From positions 1 through 30,904 of the forward strand of contig NZ_JAHONA010000026.1 in assembly GCF_019131995.1 (NCBI RefSeq): a stretch of DNA of 30,904 nt, written 5' to 3'. The position numbers were made by a program, and so were the translations under genes. Of this stretch, positions 7,324 to 14,326 are shown piece after piece (the stretch's first letter is position 1; every line of letters begins with the position of its first letter). Source of the stretch: Collinsella aerofaciens. Lineage in GTDB: Bacteria; Actinomycetota; Coriobacteriia; Coriobacteriales; Coriobacteriaceae. Under the pieces are notes generated by a model that was not told the origin of the DNA, ran no database searches, and worked only from the letters and a program-made list of their open reading frames with translations.

Positions 7324-9276
7324 CTACAGGTTCTTGACACCCATCGCGCGCATGGCGTTCAGGATGGCGATGATCGCCACTCCTACGTCGCCGAACACGG
7401 CAAGCCACATGTTGGCGATGCCCAGCGCTGCCAGCACAAGGATCAGCAGCTTAACGCCCAGCGCAAAGATGATGTTCTGCCAAACAATCGACATGGTCTT
7501 GCGCGCCACGCGGATCGCGCGGGAGATGTTGGACGGTTTGTCGTCCATGAGCACCACGTCGGCGGCCTCAATCGCGGCGTCGGAACCCATAGCGCCCATG
7601 GCAATGCCAACGTCTGCGCGGGTGAGCACGGGCGCATCGTTGATGCCGTCGCCGACAAAGGCGAGCTTGCCCTTGCCCGATTCGGCCGCGAGCAGCGCTT
7701 CAACACGTTCGACCTTGTCGCCCGGCAGCAGCTGCGCGTGGAACTCGTCGAGCCCCAGCCGCTTGGCCACCGCAGCAGCCACTTCCTCGCGGTCGCCCGT
7801 GAGCATGACGGTGCGCTTGACGCCGGCGGCGTGCAGGTCGCGGATCGTCTGCTCTGCATCGGCCTTTATGGTGTCGGCAATTACAATGTGGCCGGCATAG
7901 ATGCCATCGACTAGCACGTGGAGGATGGTGCCGACGACCTCGCAATCGGGCGCTTCGACTCCGGCCGCGGCGAGCATCTTTGCGTTGCCAACGACGACGT
8001 GCTTGCCGTCGATGGTTGCCGTCACGCCGTGGCCCGCGTCGTTGGCGGAGTTGCTAACGCGCTTGGGGTCGACCTCGCCCTGGTAGGCGACACGTACGGA
8101 CTGCGCGATGGGGTGATCGGAGAACGACTCAGCAAGGGCTGCGACTTCGAGCAACGACTGCTCGGTATAGCCGGCCTCGGGGTGTACCGCGACCACCGAG
8201 AACGTGCCGTTGGTGAGGGTGCCCGTCTTGTCAAAGACGACGGTGTCCACGTCGGCGAGCGTCTCGAGGTAGTTAGAACCCTTGATGAGAACGCCCAGCT
8301 TGGACGCGCCGCCGATGCCGCCAAAGAAGCTGAGCGGGACGCTGATCACGAGCGCGCACGGGCAGCTGACGACCAGGAAAGTCAGGCCGCGCAGGATCCA
8401 GTCGGACCAGGCGCCGGTGACCAAGCCGCCGCCGAGCGCGAGTACCGCGGCAGCGCCGGTGACGGCGGGCGTGTAGATGCGGGCAAAGCGCGTGATGAAG
8501 TTCTCGGTGCGCGCCTTCTTTTCGCTGGCGTTTTCTACGAGCTCCAGGACGCGCGCGACGGTGGACTCGCCAAAGGGCTTGGTGGTGCGCACGTGGATGA
8601 GCCCCGTCATGTTGATGCAGCCGCTGATGATATCGTCTCCGGTTTTGGCCGGGCGGGGGACCGACTCACCGGTAAGGGCGGCGGTGTCGAGCTGGGTTTC
8701 GCCTTCGACGATGACGCCGTCGATGGGCACGCGCTCGCCGGGCTTGACCACAATCACGGTGCCGACGGCGATGTCATCGGGGAAGACCTGTTCGAGCGTG
8801 CCGTCGGGTTGCTCGACGTTGGCGTAGTCGGGTGCGATGTCCATCATGGCACTGATCGACTTGCGGCTCTTGCCCACGGCGTACGCCTGAAACAGCTCGC
8901 CGACCTGGTAGAACAGCATGACGGCGGCGCCTTCGGCCATGTGCGGGTCGGTATCGGGGAAGAGCACCATGGCAAACGCGCCGATGGTCGCGACTGCCAT
9001 AAGGAAACTCTCGTCGAAGGCCTTGCCGCGGCGGATGTTATTGAATGCCTTTTGCAGCACGTCGTAGCCGGCAATCAAAAACGGTATGAGGAACAGCATA
9101 AAGCTGGCGTAGATGTCGCCCGGGGTACCGAATGCGGCGGTGAGGGTGCCGAACTCATCGAGGGCGTACACCACGGCAAAAATGCCCAGCGCTACCAGGA
9201 TGCGGTTGCGCTTATGCTCGAGTGACTCTTTCTTCTTGCGCTTCTTCTTTTTCTTCTTGGGGTCGGCGGTGGCCAT
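7324..9276 (-). CDS. P1B-type heavy-metal-transporting ATPase (Zn/Cd/Pb type)
   Basis: Membrane pump exporting Zn(II), Cd(II) or Pb(II). 650 residues from ATG at 9276, which follows GGAGG at good spacing; the longer open frame has no ribosome site. Motifs: TGES (202-205), transmembrane metal site Cys305-Pro306-Cys307, phosphorylated Asp349 in DKTGT (349-353), an HP motif in SDHPIAQSV, GDGINDAP near 570, and in the last helix WLAVFGDVGVAI, whose Asp is typical of Zn/Cd pumps. There is no N-terminal HMA domain: residues 7-16 are almost pure Lys/Arg. The HMA is supplied by the separate upstream gene. A copy of the ArsR-type operator lies between the start codon and its upstream neighbour, at 9300-9321. 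Confidence 0.94.
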   Translation of the reverse strand: MATADPKKKKKKRKKKESLEHKRNRILVALGIFAVVYALDEFGTLTAAFGTPGDIYASFMLFLIPFLIAGYDVLQKAFNNIRRGKAFDESFLMAVATIGAFAMVLFPDTDPHMAEGAAVMLFYQVGELFQAYAVGKSRKSISAMMDIAPDYANVEQPDGTLEQVFPDDIAVGTVIVVKPGERVPIDGVIVEGETQLDTAALTGESVPRPAKTGDDIISGCINMTGLIHVRTTKPFGESTVARVLELVENASEKKARTENFITRFARIYTPAVTGAAAVLALGGGLVTGAWSDWILRGLTFLVVSCPCALVISVPLSFFGGIGGASKLGVLIKGSNYLETLADVDTVVFDKTGTLTNGTFSVVAVHPEAGYTEQSLLEVAALAESFSDHPIAQSVRVAYQGEVDPKRVSNSANDAGHGVTATIDGKHVVVGNAKMLAAAGVEAPDCEVVGTILHVLVDGIYAGHIVIADTIKADAEQTIRDLHAAGVKRTVMLTGDREEVAAAVAKRLGLDEFHAQLLPGDKVERVEALLAAESGKGKLAFVGDGINDAPVLTRADVGIAMGAMGSDAAIEAADVVLMDDKPSNISRAIRVARKTMSIVWQNIIFALGVKLLILVLAALGIANMWLAVFGDVGVAIIAILNAMRAMGVKNL

Positions 9277-9299
9277 GACTCGTATCCTCCCATTTGAAT

Positions 9300-9321
9300 G
9301 TATGAACACTCGCTCATATAA
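9300..9321 (-). promoter_or_regulatory. ArsR/SmtB-type operator of the P-type ATPase gene
   Basis: TATGAACA (9301-9308) and GCTCATATAA (9312-9321) form the same imperfect palindrome found twice in front of the repressor gene, 19 of 22 positions identical. It lies 24 nt before the ATPase start and overlaps an AT-rich -10-like sequence on the minus strand, so repression by the adjacent ArsR protein is likely. Confidence 0.75.
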
Positions 9322-9376
9322 TTTCGCGAGCAAAGGCAGCGGCAATCGCGGCCTTGCAGGTTGGCGTAAACCTGGG

Positions 9377-9595
9377 CTAGAGAATGATCTCGCAGTCCGG
9401 CTCGGCGTCGGCCGTAAACTCTACAACGCGGTTGAGCACCTCGTCGAACTCAGCATCATCAGCCTCGAGCGTCAGCTTCTGGGTCATAAAGTTGACGGAC
9501 ACGGATTTGACGCCCTCGAGCTTGGCCAGCTCGTCCTGAAGCTCACGCGCGCAGTTGGCGCAGTCGATCTCGTCGAGTTTAAACTGCTTTTTCAT
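9377..9595 (-). CDS. Stand-alone HMA-domain heavy-metal-binding protein
   Basis: 72-residue ferredoxin-fold HMA protein (about the whole chain) with the metal-binding motif DCANC at 11-15. Asp before the first Cys (IDCANC) is the form seen in the HMA domains of Zn/Cd/Pb pumps, whereas copper chaperones usually have Thr-Cys or Ser-Cys. A further Cys near the C-terminus (PDCEI) could be a ligand. It lies between the repressor and the ATPase, 63 nt after the repressor stop, and has a GAAAGGAACCC ribosome site. It probably delivers metal to the pump, replacing the missing N-terminal HMA; this role is inferred. Confidence 0.9.
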   Translation of the reverse strand: MKKQFKLDEIDCANCARELQDELAKLEGVKSVSVNFMTQKLTLEADDAEFDEVLNRVVEFTADAEPDCEIIL

Positions 9596-9658
9596 GGTGG
9601 GTTCCTTTCTCTGTATTTGCGGCTTGGGTGCAGGCCGCGCTGGTACCGTGGTTGGTCG

Positions 9659-10024
9659 CTATTCGCAGATGTGGCTCATGCCTTGGTTGAGCATGGTGTA
9701 GACGTGGTCGTCGGCGAGCGAGTAGAGGATATTGCGCCCGTCGCGCCGGAATTTAACCAGGTGCGACTGCTTGAGTGTGCGCAGCTGGTGCGAAACCGCG
9801 GACTGCGAGGTTTCGGTCGCTTCGGCGATGTCTGCCACGCAGAGCTCGCGGCCCATGAGGGCATAGAGGATCTTGATGCGCGTGGTGTCGCTGAAGACCT
9901 TGAACAGGTCGGCGAGGTCGTAGAGAAGCTCCTCGTCGGGAAGGTCCTCGGGCGAGCAGGTGGTCGGGATCGCGGGTTCGGTGGCCTCGATGTCGAGTTT
10001 CGTTTCATCAACGCGGATGCTCAT
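9659..10024 (-). CDS. ArsR/SmtB-family metalloregulator (Zn-type)
   Basis: Repressor that leaves DNA when it binds metal. 121 residues: winged helix with recognition helix around ETSQSAVSHQLRTLKQ (71-86). The alpha-5 zinc site of SmtB/CzrA is complete: Asp105, His107, His118 and Glu121, with the same spacing. Cys62 and Asp65 (ELCVADIA) match the alpha-3 position. Zn(II) or a similar divalent metal is therefore the expected inducer. About 30 extra N-terminal residues precede the usual core, including Cys23. ATG 10024 follows AAAGGA. Two operators and a consensus promoter lie directly upstream, so it represses itself and the HMA gene, and through 9300-9321 the pump. Confidence 0.94.
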   Translation of the reverse strand: MSIRVDETKLDIEATEPAIPTTCSPEDLPDEELLYDLADLFKVFSDTTRIKILYALMGRELCVADIAEATETSQSAVSHQLRTLKQSHLVKFRRDGRNILYSLADDHVYTMLNQGMSHICE

Positions 10025-10038
10025 TGCAATATCCTTTC

Positions 10039-10098
10039 ATATGAACATGCGCTCATATAATTTACTTTCGATTATATGAGTGCATGTTCATATGTCAA
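10039..10098 (-). promoter_or_regulatory. Consensus promoter with two inverted ArsR-type operators
   Basis: On the minus strand TTGACA (10093-10098) and TATAAT (10071-10076) are 16 nt apart, a perfect sigma-70 type promoter. One operator (10072-10093) fills the space between the hexamers; a second copy in opposite orientation (10039-10060) covers the likely transcription start. Each has arms TATGAACA and CTCATATAA and the two are 21 of 22 identical. Binding there would block polymerase. Confidence 0.88.
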
Positions 10099-10181
10099 TG
10101 ACGTTCAGGTAATTCGTTGTACAAAATGATGGGGAATAGTGGACGAGATCCCGGACTGAGCGTTTTTTGATAGTCGATGCC

Positions 10182-10225
10182 AAGGTGGGTACCCTCGTGC
10201 CGTGCAAAAAATGGAGTATTCTGCA
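10182..10225 (+). repeat. 44-nt repeat, copy 1 (inverted partner at 10391-10434)
   Basis: Sequence blocks AAGGTGGGTACCCT, GTGCAAAA, GAGTATTC and GCA at fixed spacing; 35 of 44 positions match the partner on the other strand, while the spacers between blocks differ. The stretch 10099-10181 and 10226-10390 is AT-rich with no recognisable gene. Confidence 0.8.
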
Positions 10226-10390
10226 ACTATAGGGGGTCCGCTAATTTATTGCAGGTCATATAATGCAGTTCAAGAGTTATCTTAGGGTGTTAATCCGATG
10301 AGTTCTTCCTCAAATGTTGCCTAACGCTCTCACGCAAGAGTGATTTCGCTCCACATTTGGATCCACTCGAGGGTGATAGACACCCGACCC

Positions 10391-10434
10391 TGCTGAATAC
10401 TCGCAATTTTGCACATCGCTAGGGTACCCACCTT
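10391..10434 (-). repeat. 44-nt repeat, copy 2 (inverted), just after the nuclease-like gene
   Basis: Minus-strand copy of the 10182-10225 element with the same four conserved blocks. It begins 10 nt after the stop codon of the gene ending at 10445. The two copies are 165 nt apart and could pair through AAGGTGGGTACCCT. Confidence 0.8.
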
Positions 10435-10444
10435 GTTAGCCGGT

Positions 10445-11635
10445 CTAGCTTCCGGCCCCGAAGATCCTGCCCTCGGGCGCGAGGCTGCTTGTTTGGGCAA
10501 ATGATGGGCTGTCGGATTCGACAGTCTGCATGTCATCGATTGCCAGAACTTCATTAATTGTCGGGTCATCCAGCGTGATGCCTTCGAGCGTTGCTTTTTC
10601 GAGGTCGATTCGTTGGCGCTCTTCGGAATCCTGGCGAAGCTGCTTCTGAATTCGCCTTTTCTCTTCTATAAACCTTCTGAGCACAAACTGTCTCAGGTCC
10701 TCTTGCATGATTTGAAAGTCTTTTGGTAGACGCGAGGGGCGTACGCCCTCTTTCCGCTGGATTGCTTCCATGACCCTAACGAAAGAGCTGGCATGCATAA
10801 AGGAATAACGGCTGACGGTGATGATTCCGTATCCCATGGACGCAAGCGCATTCTTGCGTTCCTCATCGATGGCGCGGTCTTCTTCCGCGTCATGATAAAA
10901 ACCGTTGTATTCAATGTCTGTGCGAGATTTCTTTAGATACGCATCCATAAAGAATTTTTTGCGTCTCGTGAGATTCTTTGCGGCGGCGGTGACCTGCACC
11001 TCGTAATCGGTCTCAATTCCCTTAATACCAAGCCCTCCTTCGCTTTTGGGCAGCGTTAGCATCATGACAAATGCCGTTTCCATGGGAGACCGGCATCCGT
11101 CGCGTACACATTGGATCGCCTTTCGGGCAAGGGCCAAACCGTCGCATCTGGTAATGGAATTAAAGAACTGCTTTAACCTCTCGGTCGAGGTGAGCGCGAA
11201 ACGCTCGGTATAGGAGGTGGAAGAGTCGGTTCCAAGGGAGTAAGCGCTGCACAATTCAAAGTAGTACTCCACCAGTTCGCGAAAAGGGAGATAGGTGGCG
11301 GCCTGAAGTGCGCAAAGCTCAACGCCAACAATGAAGATGCCATCTTTGAGCTCTATAAAGCGTGAGTTCGAGAATCGTTTTGAAGAAACGTGGCATTGAC
11401 AGTTCATTGCATAGCGCGCATTCCTGCGATGAAACACCATCACCTCGAGGGAATCATTTGCGTCGAGGGAAACATCATGTTTGGTGAGCCATTCTGCGGC
11501 TGCGTCAAGGAGCGTTCCGGTGGGACATGATCCGTAAATCGCGGCAGGGTTACAGGACTCGATGCCTTTCGCAGACACCGAATGCGCGGCCTGGTAGACC
11601 GCTTTTGCAGTGGTATGTGACAATACGATACTCAT
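10445..11635 (-). CDS. AbiEi-like protein with C-terminal DUF559/Vsr-like nuclease domain (putative)
   Basis: 396 residues, not confidently named. The N-terminal part (about 1-150; LSHTTAKAVYQAA, then FIVGVELCALQAATYLPF) recalls the C-terminal domain of AbiEi-type antitoxins, without their N-terminal winged helix. The segment 190-305 looks like a PD-(D/E)XK fold of the DUF559/Vsr type: SPMETAFV, then RTDIEYNGFYH, then DEERKNALASMGYGIITVS, matching the usual Glu, Glu-Tyr-(D/N)-Gly and late helix-strand arrangement. The tail from 330 is a charged, Gln/Arg-rich helix followed by disordered sequence. Base composition is clearly AT-richer than neighbours, suggesting transfer or different constraint. 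No toxin partner (AbiEii) is next to it. Nuclease activity is inferred from pattern only. Confidence 0.6.
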   Translation of the reverse strand: MSIVLSHTTAKAVYQAAHSVSAKGIESCNPAAIYGSCPTGTLLDAAAEWLTKHDVSLDANDSLEVMVFHRRNARYAMNCQCHVSSKRFSNSRFIELKDGIFIVGVELCALQAATYLPFRELVEYYFELCSAYSLGTDSSTSYTERFALTSTERLKQFFNSITRCDGLALARKAIQCVRDGCRSPMETAFVMMLTLPKSEGGLGIKGIETDYEVQVTAAAKNLTRRKKFFMDAYLKKSRTDIEYNGFYHDAEEDRAIDEERKNALASMGYGIITVSRYSFMHASSFVRVMEAIQRKEGVRPSRLPKDFQIMQEDLRQFVLRRFIEEKRRIQKQLRQDSEERQRIDLEKATLEGITLDDPTINEVLAIDDMQTVESDSPSFAQTSSLAPEGRIFGAGS

Positions 11636-11916
11636 GGTATATATCGTGTCAGCTAATGCCGTGTTGATGGCGCTGAGTGAAAAAGTCGTTTTAGAGGTCT
11701 AACCAAATGCTGTCCAAAAACTTGACGCAATTATGAGTTGGTATGCCCTAGATAAAAGTTTTCGCAGCTTAGCTATAGCATATAACTACTCAACTGCCGC
11801 ACATTTGATAGTGATGCATCACCATCCGATAACGAATTACGTGTCGGGAATTGGCCGAAATCGTTCAAAATGAGGGTTCAGAATTTGTGATGGCAGATTT
11901 ATTTGTGGAACGTAGG
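11636..11916. other. AT-rich intergenic region, no gene seen
   Basis: About 280 bases upstream of the nuclease-like gene and downstream of the exonuclease gene. It probably holds the promoter of the nuclease-like gene, but no convincing -35/-10 pair or small ORF stands out. Confidence 0.4.
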
Positions 11917-11956
11917 GCGGCCTCGCTGCGGGGGGGGGGTCCCGCTGCGAGGCCGC
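11917..11956 (-). terminator. GC-rich hairpin after the exonuclease gene, loop with a run of 10 G
   Basis: Arms GCGGCCTCGCTGCGGG (11917-11932) and CCCGCTGCGAGGCCGC (11941-11956) pair with one mismatch; the loop is G-rich. It lies 35 nt after the stop of the minus-strand exonuclease gene. There is no T run, so it may stop transcription weakly or protect the 3' end. Confidence 0.5.
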
Positions 11957-11990
11957 TCGTGATCTACGCCGGGGTTTGTCGCAGGCGTTT

Positions 11991-12959
11991 CTACTTGGCG
12001 AATAGGTTCTTGAGGTTGAACTCGGCTTGGACGGTGCGGAGCATGAGGTCGGTGTCGTCGAGGCCCAGGTGCTGCTCGTTGGCGTCGGCGGCGAGGGTTC
12101 CACGGCGGCGCGCCCAGTTCTCGAGCGCGGCGGGCGCGGATTCGCGGGGGAGCGAGCGGACGTCGGCATCCAGGCTGCGGCAGATCTGGCGCGAGTCGAT
12201 GACGATGATCTTGCCGGCGCGGCATGCCTCGGCGTAACCGTCCAGATGAATTTTGAACCAGCTGTCCTCGAACGCGGCGTTATGCGCCATGTACGGGTAC
12301 TTCTTCATAAGCTTGAGCAGCTGCTTCTGCAGTTCCTTGTTCTCGCGGAAGGGCGTTTTGCCGTCGATGTCGTCCCAGGTGATGTGGTGGATATTCGACA
12401 GCGGCACGTCCTCGCCGCGATAGATGTCGGGCAGGCCGCAGTAGTGTGCCTCGGCGTCATGCGGCACGGCGTCGCTGGTGAGCTCCATGATTTCCCAGCC
12501 CACGTTGATGATGTAGCCGCGCTCGGGCGCGCGACCGGTGGTCTCGATGTCGATGCCCAGCACCGTGCCTTGGATGGGCTTGCGAGCGTAGGCGACGCCG
12601 AGCGCGTCGCGGTCGCCGCGGATCTCGCGCATGACGGACGCGGCAGTGCGCTTTTGCATCTTGCCGATGGCGGCGCAGGTGTCGGCGTCGGACAGGCCGC
12701 GCGAAAGCGTCGCGGGCGTCACGTTGCGCAGGCGCGCCTCGCCAATCTGGTCGCACAGGTCGCGGTTGCGATCGGCAAGGTCGCGCACGGTGGCAAAGTC
12801 GAAGCCGGGGTCGCCCTCGGCGGTAAAGTACTCGGTCTCGAGCACCTTGAGGGCCTCTTCGCCTTTCTGACGTTCGGATTCCATGGCACCGTGATCGCCA
12901 TAGATAAACATGGGGATAAACGGCTGACGCTCGTATTCGAGTGCTTGTGAAACGTTCAT
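11991..12959 (-). CDS. DEDDh-family 3'-5' exonuclease (DnaQ/PolC-like)
   Basis: Probable 3'-5' exonuclease of DNA or RNA. The exonuclease domain occupies about 131-315: motif I GIDIETTG with Asp137 and Glu139, motif II HNAAFEDSW with Asp232, motif III HLGLDDTDL with His297 and Asp302, which makes it the DEDDh subclass. The first 130 residues are charged and partly helical and match no domain I know; they may target the enzyme. The ATG at 12959 follows AAGGAG. It is divergently placed from the metal exporter with 172 nt between them. Not a replicative proofreading subunit by size or context. Confidence 0.88.
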   Translation of the reverse strand: MNVSQALEYERQPFIPMFIYGDHGAMESERQKGEEALKVLETEYFTAEGDPGFDFATVRDLADRNRDLCDQIGEARLRNVTPATLSRGLSDADTCAAIGKMQKRTAASVMREIRGDRDALGVAYARKPIQGTVLGIDIETTGRAPERGYIINVGWEIMELTSDAVPHDAEAHYCGLPDIYRGEDVPLSNIHHITWDDIDGKTPFRENKELQKQLLKLMKKYPYMAHNAAFEDSWFKIHLDGYAEACRAGKIIVIDSRQICRSLDADVRSLPRESAPAALENWARRRGTLAADANEQHLGLDDTDLMLRTVQAEFNLKNLFAK

Positions 12960-13041
12960 ATAACTGCTCCTTGGACGGGCCGCACCGTGCGGCTCGGGTT
13001 CATTGAGATGTGACGAGATGATAGTTTACCATGGGCAACTA

Positions 13042-13099
13042 TTGGCATAGCGCCTAGGACAACTACAATACCCTAGTTGACCGCTAGGACTTTTACAAT
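13042..13099 (+). promoter_or_regulatory. Promoter of the metal exporter overlapped by 30-nt-spaced direct repeats
   Basis: TTGGCA (13042-13047) and TACAAT (13064-13069) are 16 nt apart and form a plausible promoter. CTAGGAC-N3-TACAAT occurs at 13054-13069 and again at 13084-13099, exactly 30 nt apart; a third CTAG lies between. The promoter is preceded by ATGGGCAACT (13031-13040), also present before the DtxR-type gene. Regulation by metal is inferred. Confidence 0.5.
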
Positions 13100-13131
13100 G
13101 CTGCCGAAAGACACGAAAGGTTCCATCCGTC

Positions 13132-14220
13132 ATGGATTTGCTGATTGATATTTTGTTCGACGCCGGCAAGGACACGCTGTCGCTGGTGCCGTTTTTGTTG
13201 GTGACGTATCTGGCCCTCGAGACCTTGGAGCACGTCGCGGGCGACCGCGTTAACGGGGCCATCAAGCGCGCCGGCGCCGCGGGTCCCGTGGTTGGCTCGC
13301 TGCTGGGCATGGTGCCGCAGTGCGGCTTTTCGGCAATGGCGGCAACGCTGTACGCCGGTCGTGTCGTGACCTTGGGCACGTTGGTGGCGGTGTTCCTTTC
13401 GACCTCCGACGAGATGCTGCCGCTGCTGCTTGCCGAGCAGGTTCCCGTGCAGACTATGGCGATGCTTTTGGCTTCGAAAGCGCTGATCGCACTGGTCACG
13501 GGCTTTATCGTAGATGCCGCCATTCGCGGTCTGCGTCGCAACGCCCGCGCGCATGCGGCGATTCGTCGTACCGTGTTGGGGACCACTGTCAATCCGGCGC
13601 ACGTTAACTGCGCGCATGACGACCACAGCGGCGGTGACATCATCGACGAGGTGGCCGAGGCGGGCGTGAGCGCCGATCACATCCATGAGCTGTGCGAGCG
13701 CGACCATTGCGGTTGCGATGAAGACGAGGACGAGCACGAACACGGACATGGCCACGATCACGGTCATGAGGACGAGCATGAACACCATGATGGCCACGTT
13801 CACTCCCACTCTCACGAGGGCGCGCCCCTCCTGTCGATTATTCGCAGCGCCATCTCGCACACCGTGCAGGTATCGGTATTCATTTTTCTGGTGACGCTGA
13901 TTCTGGTCGCCGTGCTCGAGACCTTCGGCGAGTCCGCGATCGAGCAGTTCCTGCGTGGCAACGAGACGCTCGCCGTCCTGGGTTCGGCGCTTGTCGGCCT
14001 GATTCCCAACTGCTCGGCCAGCGTCGTCATCACACAACTGTACCTGGAAGGCGCGCTGCAGCTGGCCCCGATGCTCGCCGGCACGCTCATCTCTGCTGGT
14101 GTGGGCTACCTGGTGCTGTTCCGCACCAACCGCAGCGCCCGCGAAAACGTCCTGTTCCTGATCATGATGTACGTCATCGGTGCCGGCTGGGGCCTCATCC
14201 TATCCGCCGTTGGCCTTTAA
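13132..14220 (+). CDS. Putative 10-TM heavy-metal exporter, ArsP_2 family, with His-rich loop
   Basis: Integral membrane protein resembling the ArsP_2 (DUF2899) family, often annotated as arsenic efflux or putative manganese transporter; its substrate is not settled. 362 residues in two membrane halves (about 15-135 and 240-360), each with a similar turn: GMVPQCGFSA (59-68) and LIPNCSAS in the second half, which points to internal duplication. Between them is a soluble loop (about 150-232) with Cys-rich CERDHCGC and then 13 His in residues 201-230 alternating with Asp/Glu, a likely metal buffer. Divergent from the exonuclease gene; convergent with the YaiI gene, with a pair of palindromes between. 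Confidence 0.8.
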   Translation: MDLLIDILFDAGKDTLSLVPFLLVTYLALETLEHVAGDRVNGAIKRAGAAGPVVGSLLGMVPQCGFSAMAATLYAGRVVTLGTLVAVFLSTSDEMLPLLLAEQVPVQTMAMLLASKALIALVTGFIVDAAIRGLRRNARAHAAIRRTVLGTTVNPAHVNCAHDDHSGGDIIDEVAEAGVSADHIHELCERDHCGCDEDEDEHEHGHGHDHGHEDEHEHHDGHVHSHSHEGAPLLSIIRSAISHTVQVSVFIFLVTLILVAVLETFGESAIEQFLRGNETLAVLGSALVGLIPNCSASVVITQLYLEGALQLAPMLAGTLISAGVGYLVLFRTNRSARENVLFLIMMYVIGAGWGLILSAVGL

Positions 14221-14251
14221 GTAGATTATTGGGACATGTCTTACGATCTAC
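14221..14251 (+). repeat. GTAGAT-N-GGGACATG palindromic repeat, copy 1
   Basis: Arms GTAGAT and ATCTAC flank TTGGGACATGTC. It begins at the base after the exporter stop. The same unit lies in opposite orientation at 14288-14324. Confidence 0.8.
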
Positions 14252-14287
14252 CCCTGTGACCAGGGCATTCCCCGCTGCCAAAACAAA

Positions 14288-14324
14288 AAGGTAGATTTTT
14301 AGGCATGTCCCAAAAATCTACCTT
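14288..14324 (-). terminator. Palindromic repeat copy 2, acting as terminator of the YaiI-family gene
   Basis: Perfect 13-bp stem AAGGTAGATTTTT (14288-14300) with AAAAATCTACCTT (14312-14324), loop containing TGGGACATG on the minus strand. It starts 3 nt after the minus-strand stop at 14327 and is followed on that strand by TTTTTGTTTT, so it should terminate the yaiI/hdeD transcript. Confidence 0.8.
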
Positions 14325-14326
14325 GG

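Noticed and set aside
7918..9225. 435-residue plus-strand open frame opposite the P-type ATPase
   Set aside because: Antisense frame of a clear ATPase gene; Gly/Asp/His-rich with no motif.
10330..10569. 79-residue minus-strand open frame after the nuclease-like gene
   Set aside because: It overlaps the end of that gene in another frame and crosses the 44-nt repeat; no ribosome site or family seen.
13651..13830. His-codon-rich stretch as a tandem DNA repeat
   Set aside because: It lies inside the exporter reading frame and is explained by the His/Asp/Glu-rich loop.
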